The position numbers were made by a program, and so were the translations under genes. Under the pieces are notes generated by a model. That model was given only the letters and a program-made list of their open reading frames with translations. It did not search any database and was not told the origin of the DNA. DNA of 21,123 bases, taken from assembly GCA_022566355.1 (NCBI GenBank), contig JADFJB010000084.1:1-21123 (forward strand). Reading direction: 5' to 3'. The first letter of the stretch is position 1. Each line of letters starts with the position of its first letter. Positions 14,527 through 21,123 of this stretch are shown here, piece after piece. The stretch is from a candidate division KSB1 bacterium (GTDB taxonomy: Bacteria > Zhuqueibacterota > JdFR-76 > DREG01).

Positions 14527-15555
14527 TTATGTGACTCTCAGCACCTTAGCTCCGCGAATCTTTCTTTCCTTTAATTCCATCAATGCAATATTGGCATCTT
14601 CCAAATCGTATTCCTGGTATTCGGGTTTGATGGGAATTTCTGCCGCGATCTGAAGGAATTCACTCACATCGCTGCGAGTAACATTGGCCACGCTTTTAAT
14701 TTCTTTTTCCATCCACAGGTGTTTGGGATAATCCAGGCCCAACAAATACTTTTTATCAACTTCTTCTTTTCGTATGGCATTGATGACCAATCGTCCTCCG
14801 GCTTTTAAATTATTAAGAGCTTCAACAACAGGTTTCCAAACCGGTGTCGTATCGATGATGCAATGCAATTTTTCGGGAGATTCATCCTCAGTATTGCCCG
14901 CCCAGACGGCTCCAAGCTCCCGGGCAAATTGTCTTTCTTTATCACTCCGGGCAAATACGTAAACCTTTGTAGCCGGATATTTATAGCGTATCATTTTTAA
15001 TACTAGATGCCCGGACGCGCCAAACCCGGTAAGCCCCAAACGTTGACCATTTTTAAGATTACATAATTTCAGGGAACGGTAGCCAATTGCGCCGGCGCAT
15101 AAAAGTGGTGCAGCCTCCGAATCTGAGAATAAAGCTGGTATACTATGGGCGAACTTTTCGGGTACAGTTATATACTCAGCATAACCGCCATTCACATCTC
15201 TACCAGTCGCTTTAAAATCATCGCATAGATTTTCGTTGCCATTAAGACAATACTGGCAATTTCCGCAAGCCGAAAAAATCCATGCGATCCCAACCCTGTC
15301 GCCGAGTTCAAACAACCCGGCATTTCCCCCCTTTTTTTCTACAGTTCCTACTACTTGATGGCCCAAAACCACCGGTAAATGTGGTGGAGCCGTTCGTCCT
15401 TCAATTTCATCCAATTCAGTATGGCAAACTCCACAAGTAGATATTTTTACTAAAATTTCATTTTCAGACGGTTCCGGAACGGGAATATTCCTTAATTCCA
15501 GGGGAGTGTTATTTCGGTTGAGAGAACAGATTTTGTTTAAAACCATTGCTTTCAT
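14527..15555 (-). CDS. Zinc-dependent alcohol dehydrogenase (MDR family)
   Basis: A 342-residue medium-chain dehydrogenase. Catalytic zinc ligands are C44 (STCGVCHTEL), H66 (LGHQVVG) and C153 (APLLCAGAIGYRSL). Structural zinc ligands C97, C100, C103 and C111 lie in SACGNCQYCLNGNENLC. A Rossmann segment, LGLTGFGASGHLVLKM, follows, and the pattern GRDVNGGYAEY is typical of AdhA-type NAD(P)-dependent alcohol dehydrogenases. It should interconvert primary alcohols and aldehydes in the cytosol; substrate preference cannot be read. All zinc residues are intact. The start ATG 15555 lacks a strong ribosome binding site. Upstream (236 bases) lies a minisatellite separating it from the ABC exporter gene on the same strand. 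Confidence 0.93.
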   Translation of the reverse strand: MKAMVLNKICSLNRNNTPLELRNIPVPEPSENEILVKISTCGVCHTELDEIEGRTAPPHLPVVLGHQVVGTVEKKGGNAGLFELGDRVGIAWIFSACGNCQYCLNGNENLCDDFKATGRDVNGGYAEYITVPEKFAHSIPALFSDSEAAPLLCAGAIGYRSLKLCNLKNGQRLGLTGFGASGHLVLKMIRYKYPATKVYVFARSDKERQFARELGAVWAGNTEDESPEKLHCIIDTTPVWKPVVEALNNLKAGGRLVINAIRKEEVDKKYLLGLDYPKHLWMEKEIKSVANVTRSDVSEFLQIAAEIPIKPEYQEYDLEDANIALMELKERKIRGAKVLRVT

Positions 15556-15620
15556 GGGAAATGAATCTTGTTTAATGATTTTTGCTCAAAACTACTAATT
15601 GAATCATCTTCTATGATTTA

Positions 15621-15745
15621 GTCTGTGTAGATCAGTAACTCGTTTTTGTCTGTACAAGTCAGTGGCTTGTTTTTGTCTGTGCAAGTCAGCGGCTTGTTTT
15701 GTCAGTGTGAGTCTGTGGCATGTTTTTGTCTGTGCAGGTCTGTGG
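15621..15745. repeat. 27-bp tandem repeat (minisatellite), about 4.7 units
   Basis: Units start at 15621, 15648, 15675, 15701 and 15728 (the last partial, 18 bases) with lengths 27, 27, 26, 27. The consensus begins GTCTGTGCAAGTCAGTGGCT and ends TGTTTTT. Each full unit contains a short dyad (CAAG...CTTG in the middle units) followed by a T tract on the plus strand. No reading frame uses it. It sits between two minus-strand genes. Confidence 0.9.
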
Positions 15746-15791
15746 TAAAACTAATTCGTAGCGATCTTTTTTTCTTTTCCCGTTTCACGTC

Positions 15792-17558
15792 CTAAATCCT
15801 CGCCTGGTATGTATATAGCCGGAAATAACGCCCTTCTTTTTTGATAAGCTCATCATGGGTGCCGCGTTCGACGATCTGGCCGTCTTCGATTACCAGGATC
15901 TGGTCGGCTTGCCGGATCGTGCTTAAACGGTGGGCAATGACAAGAGTAGTCCGGCCTTTCAATAACCTGGCAAGACTTTCCTGGATGTAGATTTCGCTTT
16001 CGGTATCCAGGCTGGATGTGGCTTCATCCAGGATAAGCACTTTGGGATTTGCCAACAAAGCGCGGGCGATGGTTACGCGCTGGCGCTGGCCGCCGGAGAG
16101 CTTCACGCCGCGTTCGCCGATCACCGTATCCAGTCCATCATCGAAACGATCGGTAAACTCCTTTACATGAGCAGCCTTGACTGCTTCTAGCAACTCATCT
16201 TCGCCTGCACCTGGCCTGGCGAACAAGATATTTTCCCGAATGGTTCCCTCATACAAAAAATCATCTTGAAAAACAACTCCAAGCTGACTGCGATAACTGT
16301 TTAGTTTTACATTTGAAAGATTGTGTCCATCGATAAATACAGTGCCCTGGTTGGGTTTCAGGAAGGATGCAGCCAATCCTGCAATGGTGGTTTTTCCTGA
16401 GCCGGAACTGCCAACAAGAGCGGTAACCGTACCGGCAGGCGCTTCAAAGCTAATATCTTTTAAGACTTCCTTGCCTTTCTCATAGGCAAAGGAAACCTTC
16501 TCAAAGGTGATAGCGCCGTCAAAACCATCTAAATTTTGTGTTCGGGATGCTTCTTCCCCTTCTTTTTGTGTATTGAGGATTTCTTTCATGCGATCAAGAC
16601 CAGCAAACCCTTCAGTGATTTGGCTGCCGATGTTACTCATCTGTACGATTGGCGCGATCAGGAAGCCCAGGTAAAGAGTAAATGCGAAAAATTCCCCGAT
16701 AGTTAAGTTGCCCTTCAGGATCATAGAACCGCCCAACCCCATAATCCCAACACTTGCCAGCCCAAGAAGCAAAGTAGCCGAACTGGTAAGCAAGCTCGTG
16801 GCTGTAAGGGATTTTTTTATATTCTGGAAAATGCTGTCAACGCCTTTCTCAAAGACACTTATTTCCTGTTTTTCCGCATTAAAACCCTTAATCACCCGGA
16901 TGCCACCGAGAGACTCGGTGAGACGGCCGGTAACTTCGGCGCTAATCTCCCACCGTTTTCGGAAAATGGGGCGAATAACAGAAAACGCTTTTAATGAGAT
17001 TAAACCGAACAGAATCAGCGGCGCCAATACATACAAAGTCATGGCTGCGTTGATATTCAGGAGCAGAAAAAAGGCAACCACCGAAGTGAGCGCCCCGCCG
17101 AACAATTGCAACAGGCCGGTGCCTACCAGGTTGCGCACACCTTCCACGTCATTCATGATGCGGGACACCAATGAACCTGATTTGGTATTATCAAAATAAG
17201 AGATTGGCAGATAAATGATGTGTCTCTGTACTTTAGAACGCAGCAATGAAATCAGGTGTTGAGCTTCGACACTCAAAAGCCGGGTTAAAAAAAACGAAGT
17301 GAACGCTTGAACGGTAATGGCGCCACCAGCGACAAACAAGATTGTTTTTAACAACTCGGTATTCCCCTCAGTAATCACATTATCAATGAGGTACTTACTT
17401 GAGCCCGGTAATACCAAACCGCTTAAACTTTTGATTATGATTAAAACCAATCCAAGCGATAATAATTTCCTTCTCGGCCAAATGATGGTTTTAAACACAT
17501 ATTTGACGGTAGATAATGATGGTTTTTTGGATTTTTTCTTTTCTTCTGGATGGTTCAT
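15792..17558 (-). CDS. ABC exporter, MsbA-like half-transporter (fused TMD-NBD)
   Basis: A 588-residue protein with six N-terminal transmembrane helices (about 30-320) and a C-terminal ATPase domain. Walker A GSSGSGKTT is at 383-391, the Q-loop VVFQDDFLYEGTIREN at 428-443, and signature LSGGQ at 488-492. Walker B VLILDE is at 507-512, with the D-loop SSLD and H-loop His543 (IAHRLST) following. All catalytic residues are intact, and it should work as a homodimer. Lipid-flippase (MsbA) and multidrug (LmrA/BmrA-type) exporters share this layout, so the cargo is not determined. GC content of this gene's ATPase half looks higher than that of its neighbours. It is probably monocistronic, and the 236 bases upstream carry no gene. 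Confidence 0.93.
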   Translation of the reverse strand: MNHPEEKKKSKKPSLSTVKYVFKTIIWPRRKLLSLGLVLIIIKSLSGLVLPGSSKYLIDNVITEGNTELLKTILFVAGGAITVQAFTSFFLTRLLSVEAQHLISLLRSKVQRHIIYLPISYFDNTKSGSLVSRIMNDVEGVRNLVGTGLLQLFGGALTSVVAFFLLLNINAAMTLYVLAPLILFGLISLKAFSVIRPIFRKRWEISAEVTGRLTESLGGIRVIKGFNAEKQEISVFEKGVDSIFQNIKKSLTATSLLTSSATLLLGLASVGIMGLGGSMILKGNLTIGEFFAFTLYLGFLIAPIVQMSNIGSQITEGFAGLDRMKEILNTQKEGEEASRTQNLDGFDGAITFEKVSFAYEKGKEVLKDISFEAPAGTVTALVGSSGSGKTTIAGLAASFLKPNQGTVFIDGHNLSNVKLNSYRSQLGVVFQDDFLYEGTIRENILFARPGAGEDELLEAVKAAHVKEFTDRFDDGLDTVIGERGVKLSGGQRQRVTIARALLANPKVLILDEATSSLDTESEIYIQESLARLLKGRTTLVIAHRLSTIRQADQILVIEDGQIVERGTHDELIKKEGRYFRLYTYQARI

Positions 17559-17794
17559 TATTGTTTAAATCCTTAAAATTGTAAAAACTGTGAAGAGGCA
17601 TTTTAATTGATGAGTTTAAAATGATATGTAGAGGGCAGGTTTAATGCAAGGGGAATTGGGGAAAATCGAAGCTTTATTGTAAGAGCTTCTTTACGGAACA
17701 AAGAAATAGTTATGATTTAGATTCAAAAAAGGTCAAAGTACAAAACAGCAACCCCCCAAACATCATTTTAGTTGCCAAATAGTCTTGTGATTAG
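17559..17794. other. Intergenic region between ABC exporter and transposase fragment
   Basis: No gene is seen. A short dyad GAAGCT...AGCTTC occurs near 17668-17690, and GCAAC...GTTGC flanks the stretch near 17748-17777, just past the transposase fragment's stop codon. The second could be a relic of an insertion-sequence end, but this is weak. Confidence 0.3.
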
Positions 17795-18268
17795 TTATTG
17801 GACCGAATCGAGGCGCTGGAGACTGGTATCAACCTTATAGACTTCCTTAAGTCTATCTGTTGCATCATTGAAAACTTTTTTCGCCAGACTGTCGGTCGTC
17901 AAAATATGCCGCATATTCCAAAGCGTTTTTAAAGAAAGGAACTGGTCATCTTGATCCAGCACATCAAGCGCATAATGCCATTGCTGATTAAAGGCCATCT
18001 GGTCGACTGTTTCATCATCGGTTAAATCAAATATTTGTTGCAGAACGTCCCGAAGCGTCGGGATGGAAACCAGTTCTTTGGTAGGCCGGCCCATTTTTTT
18101 GTTAAAATATTTGGCGATCTGGGTAATTGGCATCCTCGGAAGAATGTGCTGTTTGAAAATCTCTGCCCAGGACTTTTTAAGTCGTGCGAGTTTTTTAGCG
18201 CTCAGAGAATTTTCCCATGGGTCCATGCCTTTGAGATACAAATTGTTGCGATTTTTGACCTTTATCAC
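17795..18268 (-). pseudogene. DDE transposase N-terminal fragment (IS1182/IS5-like)
   Basis: 157 residues containing FKQHILPRMPITQIAKYF, MGRPTKELVSIPTLRDVLQQ, FDLTDDETVDQMAFNQQWHYALDV, KTLWNMRHIL and VYKVDTSLQRLDSV. This is the conserved N-terminal helical domain (DUF772-like) of a family of DDE transposases. In complete proteins the DDE catalytic domain (about 300 further residues) follows the RLDSV motif. Here a stop codon comes one residue later. No catalytic domain, terminal inverted repeat pair or target duplication was found, so it is a non-functional remnant. It lies next to the truncated DUF4159 gene and may mark the rearrangement that removed that gene's 5' part. Confidence 0.8.
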
Positions 18269-18455
18269 TTTTTTGCCTTATGTTATTTAATATCAATGAG
18301 ATAAGGTAAGTATTTTGTCGCTTAAATGTAAGAACTAAATGCTCTTAACTAACTATTTATCAATACGTTAAAACAAAGGCGGCAACATTTTTGTGAACAC
18401 AATATAATGTGGTTAAGCCATGGGTGAAATGTCAATATATTGTATGTCCTTTTAA

Positions 18456-18731
18456 TCTTTCGACTTTTTACGAGATCGTCATGATATCTATACTTCATTT
18501 TTTAAATTCGATAAAGGACCACCCACAACTTCCGTCGAGTTGAACGGTTGGGGCGACGATCTGGTGCATGATTATTTAAAAGCTATCGAAATAAATGGAC
18601 GTATCGGTGTACTTTATAGCAATAAAGATTATGGTTGCGAATGGGATTATGATTTCCGCAATAAGCGTTGGCTGGTTGAAGACAATACGAAGTTTGGTGT
18701 GAATATTGTCATCTATGCAATGACAGCTTAA
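18456..18731 (+). pseudogene. DUF4159-domain protein, C-terminal remnant
   Basis: An open frame from 18456 has no proper start and reads RHDIYTSFFKFDKGPPTT, then GRIGVLYSNKDYGCEWDY and FGVNIVIYAMTA with a TAA stop. This matches the C-terminal third of DUF4159 proteins (HPIYxSFF, a Gly-Pro-rich segment, GRLxVxYSxxDxGxxW and a closing GVNIVxYAxT). The missing N-terminal 100-plus residues are not found in the upstream 190 bases, and a stop precedes the frame at 18453-18455. DUF4159 genes commonly stand next to MoxR and DUF58 genes, which is the arrangement directly downstream here, so this is probably a decayed member of the ancestral operon. Confidence 0.75.
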
Positions 18732-18834
18732 ACCAATGAAAAATGAACAATGAATAATGAACAAAATACAAATAACAAATAACCAAATTTCAAATCTGAA
18801 AATGTAACAATGATTTCAAAAATATTAATTTCGT

Positions 18835-18952
18835 TGTCATTTCGAGGAGTTTACGACGAGAAATCTTTTGATTCCTTTAAAAAACTTGTCAAACAAGATT
18901 TCTCCTCGCGGAGTTTATCCTGAGAGCAGCTGAAGGCTACGTCGAAATGACA
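18835..18952. repeat. MITE-like palindromic element (118 bp)
   Basis: Perfect 11-bp terminal inverted repeats TGTCATTTCGA (18835-18845) and TCGAAATGACA (18942-18952) enclose internal complementary pairs CGAGGAG/CTCCTCG and AGAAATCTT/AAGATTTCT (18859-18867, 18895-18903). It has no coding capacity. The TGTCATT...AATGACA ends are typical of abundant non-autonomous repeats in FCB-type genomes. It sits between the DUF4159 remnant and the MoxR gene. Confidence 0.85.
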
Positions 18953-18996
18953 TTTTGTTAATTCTTCAGAAGTTTATAGACAAAAGAGACAAATCA

Positions 18997-20016
18997 ATGA
19001 AAATAGCAGAAACCCCAAAGTTCAACGAAGACGATATACAGAAACTTTTACAAAAACTGAATCTTCTTCGCGCTGAAATTCAAAAGGTGATAATCGGTCA
19101 GGAAGATACCATCGAACAGCTTTTAACCGCGTTTCTATCCGGAGGTCATTGTTTGCTGGAAGGAGTGCCGGGACTAGCAAAAACCTTGATGATCCGCACC
19201 TTAGCGAATGCGGTTCACTTGTCATTTCATCGCATCCAATTTACGCCGGACTTAATGCCTTCTGATATAATCGGCACGGAAATTCTTGAAGAGGACCACG
19301 CAACAGGCAAACGCTTCTTTAAATTCAACAAAGGCCCGGTTTTCGCCAATATCGTTTTAGCAGATGAAATTAATCGAACGCCGCCAAAAACGCAATCGGC
19401 TTTACTCGAAGCCATGCAAGAATTTGAAGTCACCTACGGTGGCAAGACTTACGAATTGGAACGACCGTTTTTTGTGCTCGCAACGCAAAATCCGATAGAA
19501 CAAGCCGGAACCTATCCACTTCCGGAAGCTCAATTGGATAGATTTCTGTTAAACATTGAGATTAGTTATCCTACTGAAGAAAAAGAGCTGCAGATTTTAT
19601 CTACTACGACAGGAAATATTATAGTTGAAACACAACCGGTAATGTCTGCCGATGAGATTCTGAACGCCCAAAGAATTGCCAGGGAGGTAATTATTAATGA
19701 AGCATTATTGGCTTATGTGAATCGCCTGATAAGAGCGACGCGGCCAAACGGCAGTTCCATAGAAAAAGTATCGGAGTGGGTTAGATGGGGTGCCGGACCC
19801 CGCGCAGGCCAGGCAATTATTCTAACCTCTAAAGCAAAAGCCTTGTTAAACGGACGATTTTCCGTAACCTTAGATGACATAAAATCCATGGCTTTCCCGG
19901 TACTGCGTCATCGAGTGTTGGTTAATTTTAAAGCCGAGGCAGAGCGAATTACTTCAGATCACATCACCAGGGAACTTCTGGAGAAAGTGCCTGAGCCAAA
20001 GAGTCCGTTGGAATAA
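18997..20016 (+). CDS. MoxR-family AAA+ ATPase
   Basis: A 339-residue protein from ATG 18997, with AGAG upstream. An in-frame TTG at 18955 would start two bases after the MITE end and is less likely. Motifs: Walker A GVPGLAKT (56-63), Walker B VLADE (120-124), NRTPPKTQSALLEAMQE, sensor-1 ATQNP (162-166) and an arginine-finger region EAQLDRF (178-183), with the C-terminal lid ending near SPLE. MoxR ATPases act as chaperone-like remodelling factors with von Willebrand-A partner proteins in envelope stress, metal insertion or complex maturation. The partner DUF58 gene follows on the same strand, but 380 bases away because repeat elements lie between. Confidence 0.96.
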   Translation: MKIAETPKFNEDDIQKLLQKLNLLRAEIQKVIIGQEDTIEQLLTAFLSGGHCLLEGVPGLAKTLMIRTLANAVHLSFHRIQFTPDLMPSDIIGTEILEEDHATGKRFFKFNKGPVFANIVLADEINRTPPKTQSALLEAMQEFEVTYGGKTYELERPFFVLATQNPIEQAGTYPLPEAQLDRFLLNIEISYPTEEKELQILSTTTGNIIVETQPVMSADEILNAQRIAREVIINEALLAYVNRLIRATRPNGSSIEKVSEWVRWGAGPRAGQAIILTSKAKALLNGRFSVTLDDIKSMAFPVLRHRVLVNFKAEAERITSDHITRELLEKVPEPKSPLE

Positions 20017-20085
20017 TTTAAGGATTATAAACACGGATATGTATGGCATGCTTTTTTTCTCTGTTGACATAAAGATGTACTATTT

Positions 20086-20244
20086 AATTCCTCCCCTTTA
20101 TAAAGGGGAAGTTAGGAGGGGTAGTAAAAGATGGTGTATTGGAAAAAATCCGAATGGTGTGCCTGAACTTAAATGAAAATATTGATGGCTAAGAGGGTTG
20201 TATTAATAACCTCCCCTAACCCCTCCTTGTAAAGGAGGGGAATT
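20086..20244. repeat. MITE-like element with 42-bp terminal inverted repeats
   Basis: The left arm (20086-20127, beginning AATTCCTCCCCTTTATAAAG) and right arm (20203-20244, ending AAGGAGGGGAATT) are near reverse complements over about 42 bases. Differences are mostly C/T or A/G exchanges. Each arm is itself partly palindromic (CCCCTTTATAAAGGGG). The 75-base centre has no coding capacity. The CCTCCCC/GGGGAGG arms are of a widespread intergenic repeat type. Confidence 0.85.
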
Positions 20245-20305
20245 GTTAACATGATATTTGTTAATTTGATGTTAAAATCCAAGTAAAATCTGAAATGATA
20301 CTTAA

Positions 20306-20371
20306 CTGCGGAGAGCGCAAAGATCGTTGAGTTCTAAAAAACCCTGAAACTCAGCACTCTCAGCGAACTCT
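20306..20371. repeat. Imperfect palindrome before the DUF58 gene
   Basis: CTGCGGAGAGCGCAAAGATC with TTGAGTTC (20306-20333) is partly complementary to GAAACTCAGCACTCTCAGCG with AACTC (20345-20371). It resembles the ACGCAGAG...CTCTGCG class of dispersed repeats. It ends about 25 bases before the DUF58 start, so it could influence that gene's translation. Confidence 0.55.
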
Positions 20372-20396
20372 TCGATGAAAAGCTAAAAAAATTTAT

Positions 20397-21123
20397 ATGC
20401 CAATTTCATCTTACCGATTTATCGATCCCTTAACATTGGCTGCAATTTCAAATCTTGAATTACTGGCGAAAACAGTCGTGGATGGTTTTATGATCGGCGC
20501 TCACCAGAGTCCGGTTCCGGGAGCAGGTCTCGAGTTTAACCAGTTTCGCAGCTATCAACCGGGAGATGATGTACGCCGGGTTGATTGGAAATTATTTGCC
20601 CGGTCGGATCGATATTATATTCGTGAATCAGAGGTAGAGAACAGTATTACGGTTCGCTTTATCCTGGATGCCAGTGCATCGATGTTACACGAGGAGAGTA
20701 AAATCTCCAAGTTTAATTATGCAAGATTTCTGATCGCTTCGCTTGGCTACCTGGCGCACCTGCAGGGAGATGCCATAGGGATTTATGCGATCAATGATAA
20801 GGAAATTTCGTTGCTTACCCCAAAGGGTGACCATCAACATTTGCATCGATTTATTCATGAATTAGAAAAAATCAAAGCTGTTGGAATTTGGCCAAATTGG
20901 GATGAACTGGAAAATATCTTTCTATCGGGTCAGAAACGGGAGTTGGTCATTTTCGTAAGTGATATGTACGAGTATAGTAACGAGATCCGAGAAGTGTTAC
21001 GGAAACTGCATGCGCTAAAAAATGAAGTTATTTTGTTTCAATTAACCGGACGTAAAGAATTGGAGTTTACCTACGAAGGCGCCTTAACGTTTGAGGATTT
21101 GGAAACCGGAAAGAAGATTCAGG
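20397..21123 (+). CDS. DUF58-domain protein (VWA-like), truncated by window end
   Basis: The frame from ATG 20397 stays open to the window end (242 codons seen; family members are about 290-440 residues), so the 3' end is missing. The DUF58 signature lies at residues 47-75 (EFNQFRSYQPGDDVRRVDW, then KLFARSDRYYIRE). The following FILDASASM (89-97) is the strand and D-x-S-x-S motif of a von Willebrand-A-type metal site, and a second VWA strand is seen in ELVIFVSDMYEY. Such proteins partner MoxR ATPases, and the pair often precedes batA/batB-like genes. The ribosome binding site is poor (an A-rich stretch), and the upstream palindrome may affect initiation. Partial here only because of the window edge. 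Confidence 0.95.
   Translation, partial: MPISSYRFIDPLTLAAISNLELLAKTVVDGFMIGAHQSPVPGAGLEFNQFRSYQPGDDVRRVDWKLFARSDRYYIRESEVENSITVRFILDASASMLHEESKISKFNYARFLIASLGYLAHLQGDAIGIYAINDKEISLLTPKGDHQHLHRFIHELEKIKAVGIWPNWDELENIFLSGQKRELVIFVSDMYEYSNEIREVLRKLHALKNEVILFQLTGRKELEFTYEGALTFEDLETGKKIQ

Larger units (their letters stand above)
20017..20396. other. Repeat-filled spacer inside the MoxR-DUF58 pair
   Basis: Genes of this pair are usually adjacent or overlapping. Here 380 bases separate them, nearly all explained by a 159-bp inverted-repeat element (20086-20244) and a second imperfect palindrome (20306-20371). No gene is seen. Whether transcription from MoxR crosses the spacer is unknown. Confidence 0.7.

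Noticed and set aside
15621-15727. Series of intrinsic terminators for the flanking genes
   Set aside because: The T tracts lie on the plus strand while both flanking genes are on the minus strand; stems are only 4-5 bp.
15621-15745. CRISPR array
   Set aside because: Units are directly adjacent 27-mers with no unique spacers and no cas genes nearby, so it is a minisatellite.
16708-17199. 163-codon plus-strand frame
   Set aside because: It lies entirely antisense to the ABC exporter's membrane domain, which has all expected family features.
17795-18268. Complete insertion sequence
   Set aside because: Only the N-terminal domain is present; no DDE domain, inverted-repeat pair or target duplication could be found.
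18540-18731. Stand-alone small gene with a TTG start
   Set aside because: The coding similarity to DUF4159 continues upstream of the TTG, and there is no ribosome binding site, so it is a remnant.

Overview
All calls come from reading the sequence by eye and from remembered family motifs; no database search or alignment was run. The window looks like a chromosomal segment of a diderm (Gram-negative-type) bacterium with AT-rich DNA. It encodes an outer-membrane barrel, lipoproteins with lipoboxes, Lgt, periplasmic enzymes and a DivIVA-domain protein. Gene content and the style of the intergenic repeats suggest an uncultured FCB-group lineage (KSB1/Calditrichota/Ignavibacteria-like). That placement is inference.

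Layout. (1) 340-2558, plus strand: a 5-carboxymethyl-2-hydroxymuconate isomerase-like tautomerase, a small cupin, an SDR with degenerate catalytic motifs, and a DinB-family gene broken by one frameshift in a CCCC run. (2) 2658-4042, plus strand: a small secreted Cys-containing protein and a lipoprotein with an alpha-acetolactate-decarboxylase fold. The latter keeps the metal-binding histidines but appears to have lost other catalytic residues. (3) 7225 down to 4322, minus strand: a tight four-gene operon of YggS (PLP homeostasis), DivIVA-domain protein, coiled-coil lipoprotein and trimeric purine nucleoside phosphorylase, the last pair overlapping by ATGA. (4) 7633-12621, plus strand: a probable metal-acquisition operon. 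It holds a small two-helix membrane protein, an outer-membrane barrel with an acidic/His loop, a ZnuA-type binding protein, a ZnuB-type permease and a secreted PhoD-like phosphatase. No ABC ATPase gene is present. (5) 12622-13609: a decay zone with REP-like palindromes, a degenerate 43-bp direct repeat and remnants of a vapBC toxin-antitoxin pair. (6) lgt (plus) converges on a zinc alcohol dehydrogenase (minus). Upstream of the latter lie a 27-bp minisatellite and an MsbA-type ABC exporter (minus). (7) 17795-21123: a transposase N-terminal fragment (minus), the C-terminal remnant of a DUF4159 gene, a MITE-like palindrome, MoxR ATPase, a second MITE-like element, and a DUF58 gene running off the window end.

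Functional themes. Metal uptake spans outer membrane, periplasm and inner membrane in block 4. Envelope biogenesis is represented by Lgt, the lipoproteins it would modify, DivIVA and the MoxR-DUF58 pair. Genome erosion by small repeats is conspicuous: at least four pseudogenes or fragments sit next to palindromic or repeat elements. I see no CRISPR array, tRNA, rRNA, integron or phage module. The most interesting points are the ATPase-less metal transporter operon linked to a porin and PhoD-like phosphatase, the decayed DUF4159-MoxR-DUF58 operon, the eroded vapBC locus, and the divergent acetolactate-decarboxylase-like lipoprotein.
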